In this document: positions 8,076-13,935 of the stretch, piece after piece | How positions within the stretch are numbered: position 1 is the stretch's first letter | How the letters are laid out: every line of letters starts with the position of its first letter | Source: Planctomycetaceae bacterium | GTDB lineage: Bacteria; Planctomycetota; Planctomycetia; Pirellulales; Thermoguttaceae | Length of the DNA: 14,664 nucleotides | NCBI GenBank assembly: GCA_031267635.1 | Contig: JAIRYX010000043.1 | Location: forward strand, 1 to 14,664 | Direction of reading: 5' to 3' | The notes under the pieces: generated by a model | Told to the model about the DNA's origin: nothing | Databases searched by the model: none | Seen by the model: only the letters and a program-made list of their open reading frames with translations | Translations under genes and position numbers: made by a program

Positions 8076-8373
8076 CATTTTAATCACTCACTCATGTTAC
8101 GCATGAGGTCTGTGTAAATATTTTCCATTGTAATTGTCCGCATCGTTTTAGAAAAAGATGTGTATTTTTTTAGAAAGTAACTATTCAGTTGTCCGAACGG
8201 CAACTGAATAGTTACAAAAAATCAACGAACAGTGACTTAATTTTAAAAACTTCTTTGCGTAACATGAGTTAATCAGAAGTATTATACTCATCACTCTTGA
8301 AAATTGGGCTTTCATCAAAAAAGAGACTTGGGGGAGGTGATGAATACTCGACACTGTCTTAAAAGTCGAAATT
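8076..8373. other. Gap after galU filled by a nested inverted repeat
   Basis: No gene is credible here. The interval is dominated by the nested palindrome at 8090-8269, whose structure might also serve as the galU 3' end. The remainder is AT-rich and featureless up to the inverted repeat at 8353. Confidence 0.6.
8090..8269. repeat. Nested palindrome downstream of galU
   Basis: Outer arms: ACTCATGTTACGCA at 8090-8103 pairs perfectly with 8256-8269. Inner arms: GTAACTATTCAGTTG at 8177-8191 pairs perfectly with CAACTGAATAGTTAC at 8201-8215, nine-base loop. The inner arms carry the dispersed 12-mer CTGAATAGTTAC, and the right outer arm recurs at 11465-11490 (TGCGTAACATGA, then GAGTTAATCA). The architecture matches the palindromes at 229-408, 8741-8917 and 4720-5167. 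Confidence 0.8.
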
Positions 8374-8391
8374 TCAAGTGTGAGGAGTATA
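8353..8391. repeat. 39-base inverted repeat flanking galU, right copy
   Basis: Reverse complement of 7031-7069 with a single mismatch. It also forms the boundary where the glycosyltransferase-like fragment (8374-8748) ends: the last codons of that fragment, EYTPHT and stop, are encoded by the repeat itself. Confidence 0.9.
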
Positions 8392-8748
8392 TTCGGAACG
8401 TCCGAAATGAGAATATCCCAAATCCGCCGGCGTCACGTATTCGGCGTTCAGCAAGACACTTGGCAATGCTCCAATCATATTCGGTAACGGCGGATTGACA
8501 TGAAATGGCGAGAAGTCGCCGGAACTAATATTAATTTGTCCCGAAGCCAAGCGACCATATTCATTGTAAACAGCAGAAAATTGGTTTGACAACGGAATGC
8601 TCGTTGTCAAACATAATACAAGCAGTATCAAGAGTGAAAGCCATCGTTTTGGAATCATTTGCGAAAAGTTTTTGAAACGTAACGATTCAGTGGAATGTAA
8701 GTAATTCGGCGCAATTTCGATGCGAGGATTTCGTATTTTCAACCTCAT
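8374..8748 (-). pseudogene. Truncated glycosyltransferase-like gene, second copy
   Basis: 124 residues, opening with a sequence almost identical to the partial gene at the left edge (1-236). A membrane helix (~35-52) is followed by SAVYNEYGRLASGQIN and then FSPFHVNPPLPNMIGALPSV, which resembles the first extracytoplasmic loop of GT39/ArnT-like mannosyltransferases in planctomycetes. Those proteins run to 500 residues or more and need many membrane helices, so this is a 5' fragment. The frame runs into the 39-base inverted repeat and stops there, which suggests truncation by rearrangement. As in copy 1, the first ATG lies in a palindrome arm, and an internal Met (residue 31, position 8658) may be the ancestral start. 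If expressed it would be a single-helix peptide of doubtful function. Confidence 0.55.
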
Positions 8749-8971
8749 TTCTACCTAATTTTCTTAACAAAACAACCTCAGCAAAAAGGTTTCCCCAAAA
8801 CCAACCTCATTACCTCATTTATTATTTCTTTTTTGATGAGGTAATGAGGTTATCGTTGTAGAGGATTCATTGGCTACTGAGGTTGTTTTGTTAAGAAAAT
8901 TAGGTAGAAATGAGGTTTGTAACGCATGACCTGTTTCGTATTAAAAAAGTTTACAATCGACTGAATAGTTA
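8513..8971. repeat. Direct repeat, copy 2 (partner 1-463)
   Basis: About 95% identical to 1-463 by eye, in the same orientation. Similarity ends at CTGAATAGTTA (8961-8971), the same core motif that ends copy 1. Homologous recombination between the copies would delete about 8.5 kb including the methyltransferase, the 821-residue protein, NIF3 and galU. Confidence 0.9.
8741..8917. repeat. Nested palindrome, copy 2 (perfect arms)
   Basis: The outer arms 8741-8781 and 8877-8917 are perfectly complementary over 41 bases. The inner arms 8803-8818 and 8836-8851 are perfectly complementary over 16 bases, with a 17-base loop. Copy 1 (229-408) has the same inner pair but degenerate outer arms. The minus-strand ATG at 8746-8748 lies within the left arm. 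Confidence 0.9.
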
Positions 8972-9109
8972 TACATTCTACGGTAAGAAATTACCGTTTA
9001 TTTGTTGTTGATATTATTGACAAAATAAAAGTGCAATTTCTCGCCGTGAGAAGTATATTTGAAACCTTCAATTTGCGTCAGAGCATTCGACGCAAGACAT
9101 TCCCCGTTA
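8749..9109. other. Interval between the truncated gene and the minus-strand block
   Basis: Mostly repeat copy 2 (to 8971), then about 140 bases with two hairpins near the 3' end of the minus-strand block. ACGGTAA-GAAA-TTACCGT at 8980-8997 is a seven-pair stem capped by a GNRA-type loop as read on the plus strand. The other hairpin, at 9073-9095, is listed separately. I see no gene. Confidence 0.55.
9073..9095 (-). terminator. Hairpin after the DUF1573-like gene
   Basis: TTGCGTC at 9073-9079 pairs perfectly with GACGCAA at 9089-9095, 15 bases beyond the stop codon at 9110. There is no clear U-tract on the minus strand, so it may be a weak terminator or a 3'-end stabilising stem. Confidence 0.35.
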
Positions 9110-9616
9110 TTATTTGTGATTTTCTGTTTGAGCAATATCATTATTTTGTTCTTCTTCAACACTCACTGGTATTTCAAGCGGATTCGGAATGCGTGCCGTG
9201 ACTTGAACCGGATGCATTGCCAAACGTCCCGACTCCGCAACCATCAATGAAATGATTTGATCGTAACCGCTTTCGTATTTTGGAAGCTGCGTTTTAATTC
9301 GCAACTCGACTGTTTTTCCCGCTTGTGCGGTGATCGGGATTTTCTCTGAAAACGCGCAAGTACAACTTGATTTTTCGCCGACAACTGAAATGTCATTTGC
9401 CATCAAATTCTTCATGTAAAATACAGCAACAGTTTCCGTTCCTGCTTCTTGGTTACCAAGATCAATCTTTTTCGGATAAATATAAACTGATTCGCCATTG
9501 ATATAGGCAATAGTTGCCCCGATACTTCCGAAATAAAACATTGTTCCCAGCAAAATCAGAACAAACAATCCGATTCCACCGAAAATAGAAACCAGCAATT
9601 TTCTATGATTTTTCAT
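9110..9616 (-). CDS. Membrane-anchored DUF1573-like protein
   Basis: 168 residues. A basic start (MKNHRK) and a long hydrophobic segment (~7-38) predict one N-terminal membrane helix with the rest outside the cytoplasm. The exposed part reads IDLGNQEAGTETVAVFYMKN, then VVGEKSSCTCAFSEK with cysteines at 85 and 87, then a beta-rich stretch. That is the layout of DUF1573, an immunoglobulin-like domain common in planctomycetes and Bacteroidota, whose usual core is a fold change around S-C-x-C followed by 'G..xxv.v'. Function is unknown; the CxC pair could bind metal or form a disulfide. It lies 30 bases downstream of the 347-residue gene on the same strand, so the two are probably cotranscribed. 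The acidic, polar tail (EEEQNNDIAQTENHK) looks disordered. No strong Shine-Dalgarno precedes the ATG. Confidence 0.8.
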   Translation of the reverse strand: MKNHRKLLVSIFGGIGLFVLILLGTMFYFGSIGATIAYINGESVYIYPKKIDLGNQEAGTETVAVFYMKNLMANDISVVGEKSSCTCAFSEKIPITAQAGKTVELRIKTQLPKYESGYDQIISLMVAESGRLAMHPVQVTARIPNPLEIPVSVEEEQNNDIAQTENHK

Positions 9617-9646
9617 AACATTTACTTTACATTTATTGTTATTTTA

Positions 9647-10690
9647 TCAAAATCTTTTTCTGCGTTCCTGAATTATTCGATATGCACCGATTGCCATCAT
9701 CAAGATTCCAATCCCTATAATAATATATCGAATCCGGTTTGTTCTGCGCTCGCCAAAATCGGGTTCAGGAAGACCGTAATGGGAAAGTGTAAAACGTTTC
9801 GATGTTACTAAATCTGTTTTGTAAATATTATATGTGAAATTCATTGAATATCTAAAATTATTTTGTGGTGGTAAATCTAAACAGCGGCGTTGACTTGAAA
9901 TAACAAGAGGTATTTCTTGCGAAAAGTCGTATTTGTTTTCTATAACGAAATTCCATTGATCTTCAAAATTAGACTGCGCAGAAATAATATTTGCACACAA
10001 TATTAACATATCGTGATCTTTCAATAAATCAATGGTTCCGCTTCTTGGAAATGTCCATTTATTGTCAGCCGGACAATTGTATCGAAAAAATATTCTTTCA
10101 ATATTTTCATTGCTTTCGTGCAATGACTCAATTTTAGTAATTTCAAAACCGGGATCACTAAATATTACCGGTAAGAATGAACTATTAAGGTCTAATCCTG
10201 CTACCAATGAACGGGTAATGATACTGTTTACATTATACCTTTTTGAAGAGGTAGTTATGTTGTTGATGTCTTCAAGAAAATAATGTTCAGTATTGTCATT
10301 TTTGACCAATTCATCAACAGTCCAATTATTGGATTTATCAACGGATTTAAGACGAAATGAATAGGTCGAATTTGCACAAAAAACAGTCGTTTTACCATTA
10401 ATTTTTTCTTCTTTTACAACATTAGGAGACAGCCCTATTACGAGGTATTCATAAAATTGACTTTCCCGTTGGAATCTCGTATCCCATTTATTTTCTTGCT
10501 TAATACTACCACTGTAATCACCAAGTTTCTTGCAATATGTTATCCAATTTTTTATAACATCCTGTTTAAAATATTCATAATCAGTTTCTACTGTAGTATC
10601 CGTTGCAAAACATGTCACAGTAGCATAAAATATAAACAATGATATAATATAGGAATATAAACTACGACAAAGAATTTTACTAATATTCAT
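9647..10690 (-). CDS. Exported protein with C-terminal membrane anchor, unknown function
   Basis: 347 residues. A signal peptide (hydrophobic ~11-27, cleavage likely after CFA at ~29) and a C-terminal hydrophobic helix (~322-340, YIIIGIGILMMAIGAY) followed by a basic tail (RIIQERRKRF) predict a type I membrane protein with a large extracytoplasmic domain of about 290 residues. Just before the helix comes LSHYGLPEPDFGERRTNR, a short motif I associate with planctomycete proteins encoded beside DUF1573 proteins. The ectodomain is rich in aromatic and asparagine residues and has few cysteines; I recognise no enzyme motif. The AT-rich upstream region and the 14-base inverted repeat at 10728-10769 separate it from the cysteine-rich gene. 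Downstream, the DUF1573-like gene starts after 30 bases. The shared layout of these genes suggests envelope partners. Confidence 0.75.
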   Translation of the reverse strand: MNISKILCRSLYSYIISLFIFYATVTCFATDTTVETDYEYFKQDVIKNWITYCKKLGDYSGSIKQENKWDTRFQRESQFYEYLVIGLSPNVVKEEKINGKTTVFCANSTYSFRLKSVDKSNNWTVDELVKNDNTEHYFLEDINNITTSSKRYNVNSIITRSLVAGLDLNSSFLPVIFSDPGFEITKIESLHESNENIERIFFRYNCPADNKWTFPRSGTIDLLKDHDMLILCANIISAQSNFEDQWNFVIENKYDFSQEIPLVISSQRRCLDLPPQNNFRYSMNFTYNIYKTDLVTSKRFTLSHYGLPEPDFGERRTNRIRYIIIGIGILMMAIGAYRIIQERRKRF

Positions 10691-10727
10691 AATGTTCTCT
10701 ACTTAATTATTATAAATTTTGTTTGTC

Positions 10728-10769
10728 AAATGATACTACTATCAATTGAAGTTGGTAGTAGTATCATTT
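10728..10769. promoter_or_regulatory. 14-base perfect inverted repeat between the two envelope genes
   Basis: AAATGATACTACTA at 10728-10741 pairs perfectly with 10756-10769 around a 14-base loop. It lies 12 bases after the stop of the cysteine-rich gene and 37 bases before the start of the 347-residue gene, both on the minus strand. No U-tract follows on the minus strand. A transcription attenuator, processing site or 3'-end stabiliser giving unequal expression of the small peptide is possible. Confidence 0.55.
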
Positions 10770-10781
10770 TATTACCAGAAA

Positions 10782-11069
10782 CTATTCTGTAGTACAATCA
10801 CAATCTGAAGGACTAATAGGATTGACAACCGCACATTTACAGTCGGCACATTCAGCTTCACTGTTTTTACATGTACCTGGACTAAGGTCCCTAGCACTTT
10901 TAACACAAGAATTGAGACCACCGTGATATTGGCATTGAGCTGTACAACCATAGCTCAAACCATCACATCGCGCAAAAACAAGCGTAGCGCAGTAACAACT
11001 GATTGTGCTGATGATCAACATTATCATCAACATGCCTAATACTACGTCAGCCCAATCATTTTTTTTCAT
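10782..11069 (-). CDS. Small 12-cysteine membrane-anchored peptide, unknown function
   Basis: 95 residues. A short cytoplasmic start (MKKNDWADVV) is followed by one hydrophobic helix (~8-30, LGMLMIMLIISTISCYCATLVF), then a cysteine-rich exposed tail. Twelve cysteines are visible, ten of them after the helix: GCTAQCQYHGG, NSC, GTCKN, ECADCKCAV, DCDC. The spacing implies disulfides or metal binding outside the membrane. I recognise no named family, but the end pattern GTC-x-C-xx-CKC recalls small planctomycete proteins of unknown function. I start at 11069 rather than 11075: a clear GGAG (11078-11081) stands eight bases before the second ATG but only two before the first. A 22-base palindrome lies upstream at 11111-11132, and the 347-residue and DUF1573-like genes follow on the same strand. 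Confidence 0.8.
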   Translation of the reverse strand: MKKNDWADVVLGMLMIMLIISTISCYCATLVFARCDGLSYGCTAQCQYHGGLNSCVKSARDLSPGTCKNSEAECADCKCAVVNPISPSDCDCTTE

Positions 11070-11110
11070 TTTCATTTCTCCTTTTGAGAAAAAGTTTTGA
11101 GACTTAAATC

Positions 11111-11132
11111 TGTGTCAAAACATTTTGACACA
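11111..11132. promoter_or_regulatory. Palindrome upstream of the cysteine-rich gene
   Basis: TGTGTCAAAA at 11111-11120 and TTTTGACACA at 11123-11132 are perfectly complementary, separated by two bases (CA). The short spacer and length look more like a dimeric-protein operator than an RNA hairpin. It also contains TTGACA on both strands. It sits 42 bases upstream of the ATG at 11069. Confidence 0.6.
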
Positions 11133-11155
11133 AAACACTTTTATTCAATCAGTTT

Positions 11156-11452
11156 TTACCAAAGCAAAACCGGATTGTTTTCTAATTGCATCCTTTTCAA
11201 ATTTTCACGAAGCAGTACTTGTTTAACAACGCCGTCGTTCAACTCCAAAACAATCGGCGTTTCGGCAAACCATGTTATTTTCTGATTTAAAAGTCCTGTC
11301 GTGGATTCCATATTGTCTATGTGAAAAACATCATCAGTTGAATTCATTTCCAACACAGCAAGCGGGCAATTCCTTTCTTTTGCCAGTTTTGCGATGAATC
11401 GAAAACAAATCGCGGAATTTAAGCGAAATAGAGAACCATATTTGGACTGAAT
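11156..11452 (-). pseudogene. Thioredoxin-like C-terminal remnant
   Basis: The minus strand is open for 98 codons from just after a stop at 11453-11455 to a stop at 11156, with no ATG until residue 33. The visible residues fit the C-terminal half of a thioredoxin fold. FIAKLAKERNCPLAVLEMN could be a helix then strand, and ETPIVLELNDGVVK has the cis-proline-type TP followed by a strand and DG turn (compare the xTPTxxxxxDGxxV of TlpA-like proteins). The CxxC active-site half is missing, so it is probably a 5'-truncated gene. A sequence resembling the repeat arm at 8256 lies just upstream (11465-11490), which may mark the deletion point. It precedes the cysteine-rich gene on the same strand, a sensible place for a disulfide oxidoreductase. 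A short real gene with a GTG or TTG start is possible but less likely. Confidence 0.4.
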
Positions 11453-11464
11453 TTAGATCCTGCC

Positions 11465-11490
11465 TGCGTAACATGATGAGTTAATCACTG
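11465..11490. repeat. Solo copy of the galU-downstream repeat arm
   Basis: TGCGTAACATGATGAGTTAA and the following TCACTG match 8256-8275 (TGCGTAACATGAGTTAATCA), with three extra bases (ATG duplicated). Same orientation as the right arm of that palindrome. It lies in the gap between the permease and the thioredoxin-like remnant. Confidence 0.7.
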
Positions 11491-11547
11491 AAATAAACGA
11501 TTTGAATGGTTATTGAACAGGGCTAATGATCATTCAAAAGTCAGAGT

Positions 11548-12945
11548 TTATGGGTTTAACGATTGAGCGACGTCGGTACGATAAGCGATGACTGCGGGCA
11601 AATAACCGACAATTGACGCAAGCAACGTCAAGCCGGGGATCAAAAATAATTCGACCGGTTGAAATTGCAATGCGGAAACAGGAACTTTGACCGATTCGCC
11701 GACCCAAGGACTAAGAACTCCAATCAAAATGTGACCAAAAACAAATCCCGCCAAACCGCCGGCAAGCGAAAGAAAAATGGATTCCAACAAAATAATCAAC
11801 ATAACCGTTCGCCGTTTGGCTCCAAGCGCACGCATAATCGCGATTTCCTGCCGCCGTTCGTTCATCGTGTTGTAAATGCTGACCATCATACCAATCCCCG
11901 CGACAACAATCACAAGACATGCCAGCACGACAAGCACAAATTGAATGTTTCCAACGACTTGCTCAAAAAGATCGGTAACAACACGAACCGGATAAACTGC
12001 CTGAATTTGATATTCCGTATTTGATTCGACAATTTGCGCAAACGACAAAACCGCCGGATTAAAGGTTTCAGAGGTTTCTAGTTTACTCGTATCAATATCA
12101 ACGGGCGTTTCGTTTTCGCCAAACAAGGTCGTTTTCTTTTCGGAATCTTCTGCTTCGGTTTCAAACTCGTTGACCATTTCCGCTTTTCGTTCTGTTTCGG
12201 TTGTAACGATAAGAATTGCCGAGAGTTCCCGTTCGCGTTTTGCGTCTTTGGCAACTGCCGTTGAGCCATGCGCGGCAAGATCGATCATACTATCTGTTCC
12301 TTCGAGCATTTCATAAAAGCCCTCAAGGTTGATAAAAATCACCTGGTCGTTCGGCGTTCCTGTAGATGCAAGAATCCCGCGAACAGCAAATACTTTACGG
12401 TTTTCACCTTTTGCCAAAGTTCCCGATCCGATATGCGGATAAAACGTGTCGCCAACTTTCAACTTGAGATGTTTTGCCGCTTCCGCACCGACTACCGCGC
12501 CATAAATATCGGAATCTTTGAATTTATCCCCGCGACGAAATCTATAACTATTATCATTTCCGTACCGCATATTGAAAAATTCGGGATAGGTTGCCACAAC
12601 CGGCGCGCCTTTGTACGGTTCGCTAATCGCAACAGGGATCGCTTTCTCGACTTGCGTCGCATAAAGTTTTTTGCTTTGAATATCTTCATAAAGTCGATAA
12701 GGAACCCGCGATTCCGGTGGGGAAATGTAGAAAACCGAGCTGAAAACAAGTTCGAGTTTGCTCCCTTTCGGTCCAATGAGCAGATTGTAACCCTGCGCAC
12801 TTCGCTGAAACGACTGATTGATAACGCCGTGAATAACTAAAACAGTCACAACCAACGCCACGCCAAGAGACATCGAAAACGCCGTCAAAATGGACGCAAG
12901 CGCACGATGTTCGATACTCCGCCACGCAATTTTTCCAAGATTCAT
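11548..12945 (-). CDS. ABC-type transporter permease, MacB/FtsX family
   Basis: 465 residues from the start chosen. The N-terminus, MNLGKIAWRSIEHRALAS, is followed by one helix (~18-40), then a ~290-residue extracytoplasmic MacB-type domain, then the FtsX signature with helices at roughly 330-355, 380-405 and 431-452. Between them is NERRQEIAIMRALGAKRRT, the coupling motif that contacts the ATPase. Such permeases export or remodel lipids, lipoproteins, antibiotics or wall enzymes, or act mechanically; the substrate here is unknown. An acidic insertion (ETEAEDSEKKT, ~270-300) is unusual. I start at 12945 because the family begins with this motif; upstream codons to 13014 add a hydrophobic stretch without resemblance, and neither start has a clear Shine-Dalgarno. 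No ATP-binding subunit lies in the window, though it normally neighbours the permease. The thioredoxin-like remnant follows after 95 bases. Confidence 0.9.
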   Translation of the reverse strand: MNLGKIAWRSIEHRALASILTAFSMSLGVALVVTVLVIHGVINQSFQRSAQGYNLLIGPKGSKLELVFSSVFYISPPESRVPYRLYEDIQSKKLYATQVEKAIPVAISEPYKGAPVVATYPEFFNMRYGNDNSYRFRRGDKFKDSDIYGAVVGAEAAKHLKLKVGDTFYPHIGSGTLAKGENRKVFAVRGILASTGTPNDQVIFINLEGFYEMLEGTDSMIDLAAHGSTAVAKDAKRERELSAILIVTTETERKAEMVNEFETEAEDSEKKTTLFGENETPVDIDTSKLETSETFNPAVLSFAQIVESNTEYQIQAVYPVRVVTDLFEQVVGNIQFVLVVLACLVIVVAGIGMMVSIYNTMNERRQEIAIMRALGAKRRTVMLIILLESIFLSLAGGLAGFVFGHILIGVLSPWVGESVKVPVSALQFQPVELFLIPGLTLLASIVGYLPAVIAYRTDVAQSLNP

Positions 12946-13116
12946 AATCAGCAAATGATCAAAAGGGATTGTTACAAAAAATAATTTCCAATGAGAAATT
13001 CCACGAACTTTCATTATGCAATAAGTTTACAAAAAAACAATGGGCAAAAACGCTTTCTAACAAAATTTTTTCAGTTAAATTAGTCAATGGAGATATCGTC
13101 ATTAAGGTTGTTGTCC

Positions 13117-13197
13117 GGTACGGATTTATGTGGTTTGATTGATTGAATAGTTACAGTATCTTATAAATCAATCCTTCTCCAAAATGTGAAATAAGCG
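13117..13197. repeat. Solo arm of the nested palindrome at 4720-5167
   Basis: The order of blocks matches the reverse complement of 4720-4800 at roughly 80% by eye: GTACGGATTTATG, then TTGAATAGTTACAG, then TTATAAATCAATCC, then CTCCAAAATGTGAAATAAGC. It lies between the permease gene and the NimA-like gene. It shows that each arm can exist alone, so the 4720-5167 structure may be two such units facing each other. Confidence 0.75.
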
Positions 13198-13211
13198 TAA
13201 AAAATCAATGA

Positions 13212-13685
13212 TTATGAATCTTTTTTTCCGGTGAATTGTTCGACGATCATTTTATACGCGGTGATTCGTTCCAATGCTGTTTTGTCAAAATCGAATAATT
13301 GATTTTTTCCGGTTTGGTGTTGCATAAGTTTGGTTAGGGCGGTTATTTTTTCGGTTGGCGTGTTAAGGAAAATGATTTTGCCGACGCCGATGATGCTTTG
13401 GAATTTGTAGCTGTAACGGCAAGGTTGATCGGCGGGGATGAGTTGACCGGTGTTGTCAATCTCGAAACAGGCGTGATTGTTTTTCTTGATGATTTCCAAT
13501 TTTTTGCCCGCATTTGCGCTGTGAAAAAATAGCGTCAACACATTGTCCTCAAAAGAATATCCGTAATTCAACGGAATAATATAAGGTTGCACGCCGTCCG
13601 ATAACGCAAGACGGCAAACTTTATGAGCGTCAATAATCGCTAGCTTTTCATTGATGCTCGCAATCTCTTTTTCTTTTCTTCGCAT
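13212..13685 (-). CDS. Pyridoxamine 5'-phosphate oxidase-family protein, NimA-like
   Basis: 157 residues, normal for the flavin-binding split-barrel proteins related to NimA. The start MRRKEKEI, then CRLALSDGVQPYIIPLNYGY (residues 24-43) and LFFHSANAGKKLEIIKKNNHACFEID (~52-77) is the family pattern; the H and GKKL bind the FMN/flavin phosphate region. CRYSYKFQSIIGVGKI, then LMQHQTGK and a final TGKK complete it. Members reduce nitroimidazoles or act on unknown small substrates with FMN; many are simply predicted flavoproteins, and resistance should not be assumed. A weak AGAGAC precedes the ATG. It is a stand-alone gene: 200 bases of repeat separate it from the permease and 250 bases from the next minus-strand gene. 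Confidence 0.88.
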   Translation of the reverse strand: MRRKEKEIASINEKLAIIDAHKVCRLALSDGVQPYIIPLNYGYSFEDNVLTLFFHSANAGKKLEIIKKNNHACFEIDNTGQLIPADQPCRYSYKFQSIIGVGKIIFLNTPTEKITALTKLMQHQTGKNQLFDFDKTALERITAYKMIVEQFTGKKDS

Positions 13686-13907
13686 AATATATTGTCTCTT
13701 TACCGTTTACGGATATTTTTATACCGTAGCCGGTATGAGCGATAAACTTCGCCCTTGAACAACCGCTTCACGTTGTTGCGTTTGCGTGGGCAGCCCCATG
13801 AATTTTAAAACGGCTTGAGTATAATGGCGAAATCATTACAAACGATCTTTTCGTTTCCGCTGACTTCCGGCAACACCGAAAAGGATTTTTTCTATTCGTC
13901 AACATAG

Positions 13908-13930
13908 AGGGCAACCGCAAGGGTTGCCCT
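13908..13930 (-). terminator. Hairpin after the DUF6261-like gene
   Basis: AGGGCAACC at 13908-13916 pairs perfectly with GGTTGCCCT at 13922-13930, five-base loop, starting six bases beyond the stop codon at 13936. It lacks an adjacent U-tract on the minus strand, so it is a likely 3'-end stem but an uncertain terminator. Confidence 0.5.
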
Positions 13931-13935
13931 ACGTC

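Noticed and set aside
8304..8498. 64-codon plus-strand frame
   Set aside because: Overlaps the inverted repeat and the antisense of the glycosyltransferase fragment; composition is not protein-like.
12268..12840. 190-codon open frame opposite the permease gene
   Set aside because: It is the antisense shadow of a well-recognised FtsX/MacB permease and has low-plausibility composition.
12946..13014. Upstream extension of the permease
   Set aside because: Adds a second hydrophobic stretch not seen in the family; MNLGKIAWRS is the usual start.
13212..13685. Calling the NimA-like protein a nitroimidazole-resistance determinant
   Set aside because: Sequence pattern supports only a flavin-binding family; most members have no shown resistance role and nothing nearby suggests it.
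13820..13825. TATAAT box in the gap before the DUF6261-like gene
   Set aside because: A perfect -10 hexamer on the plus strand, but no usable -35 at the right distance and no plus-strand gene downstream.
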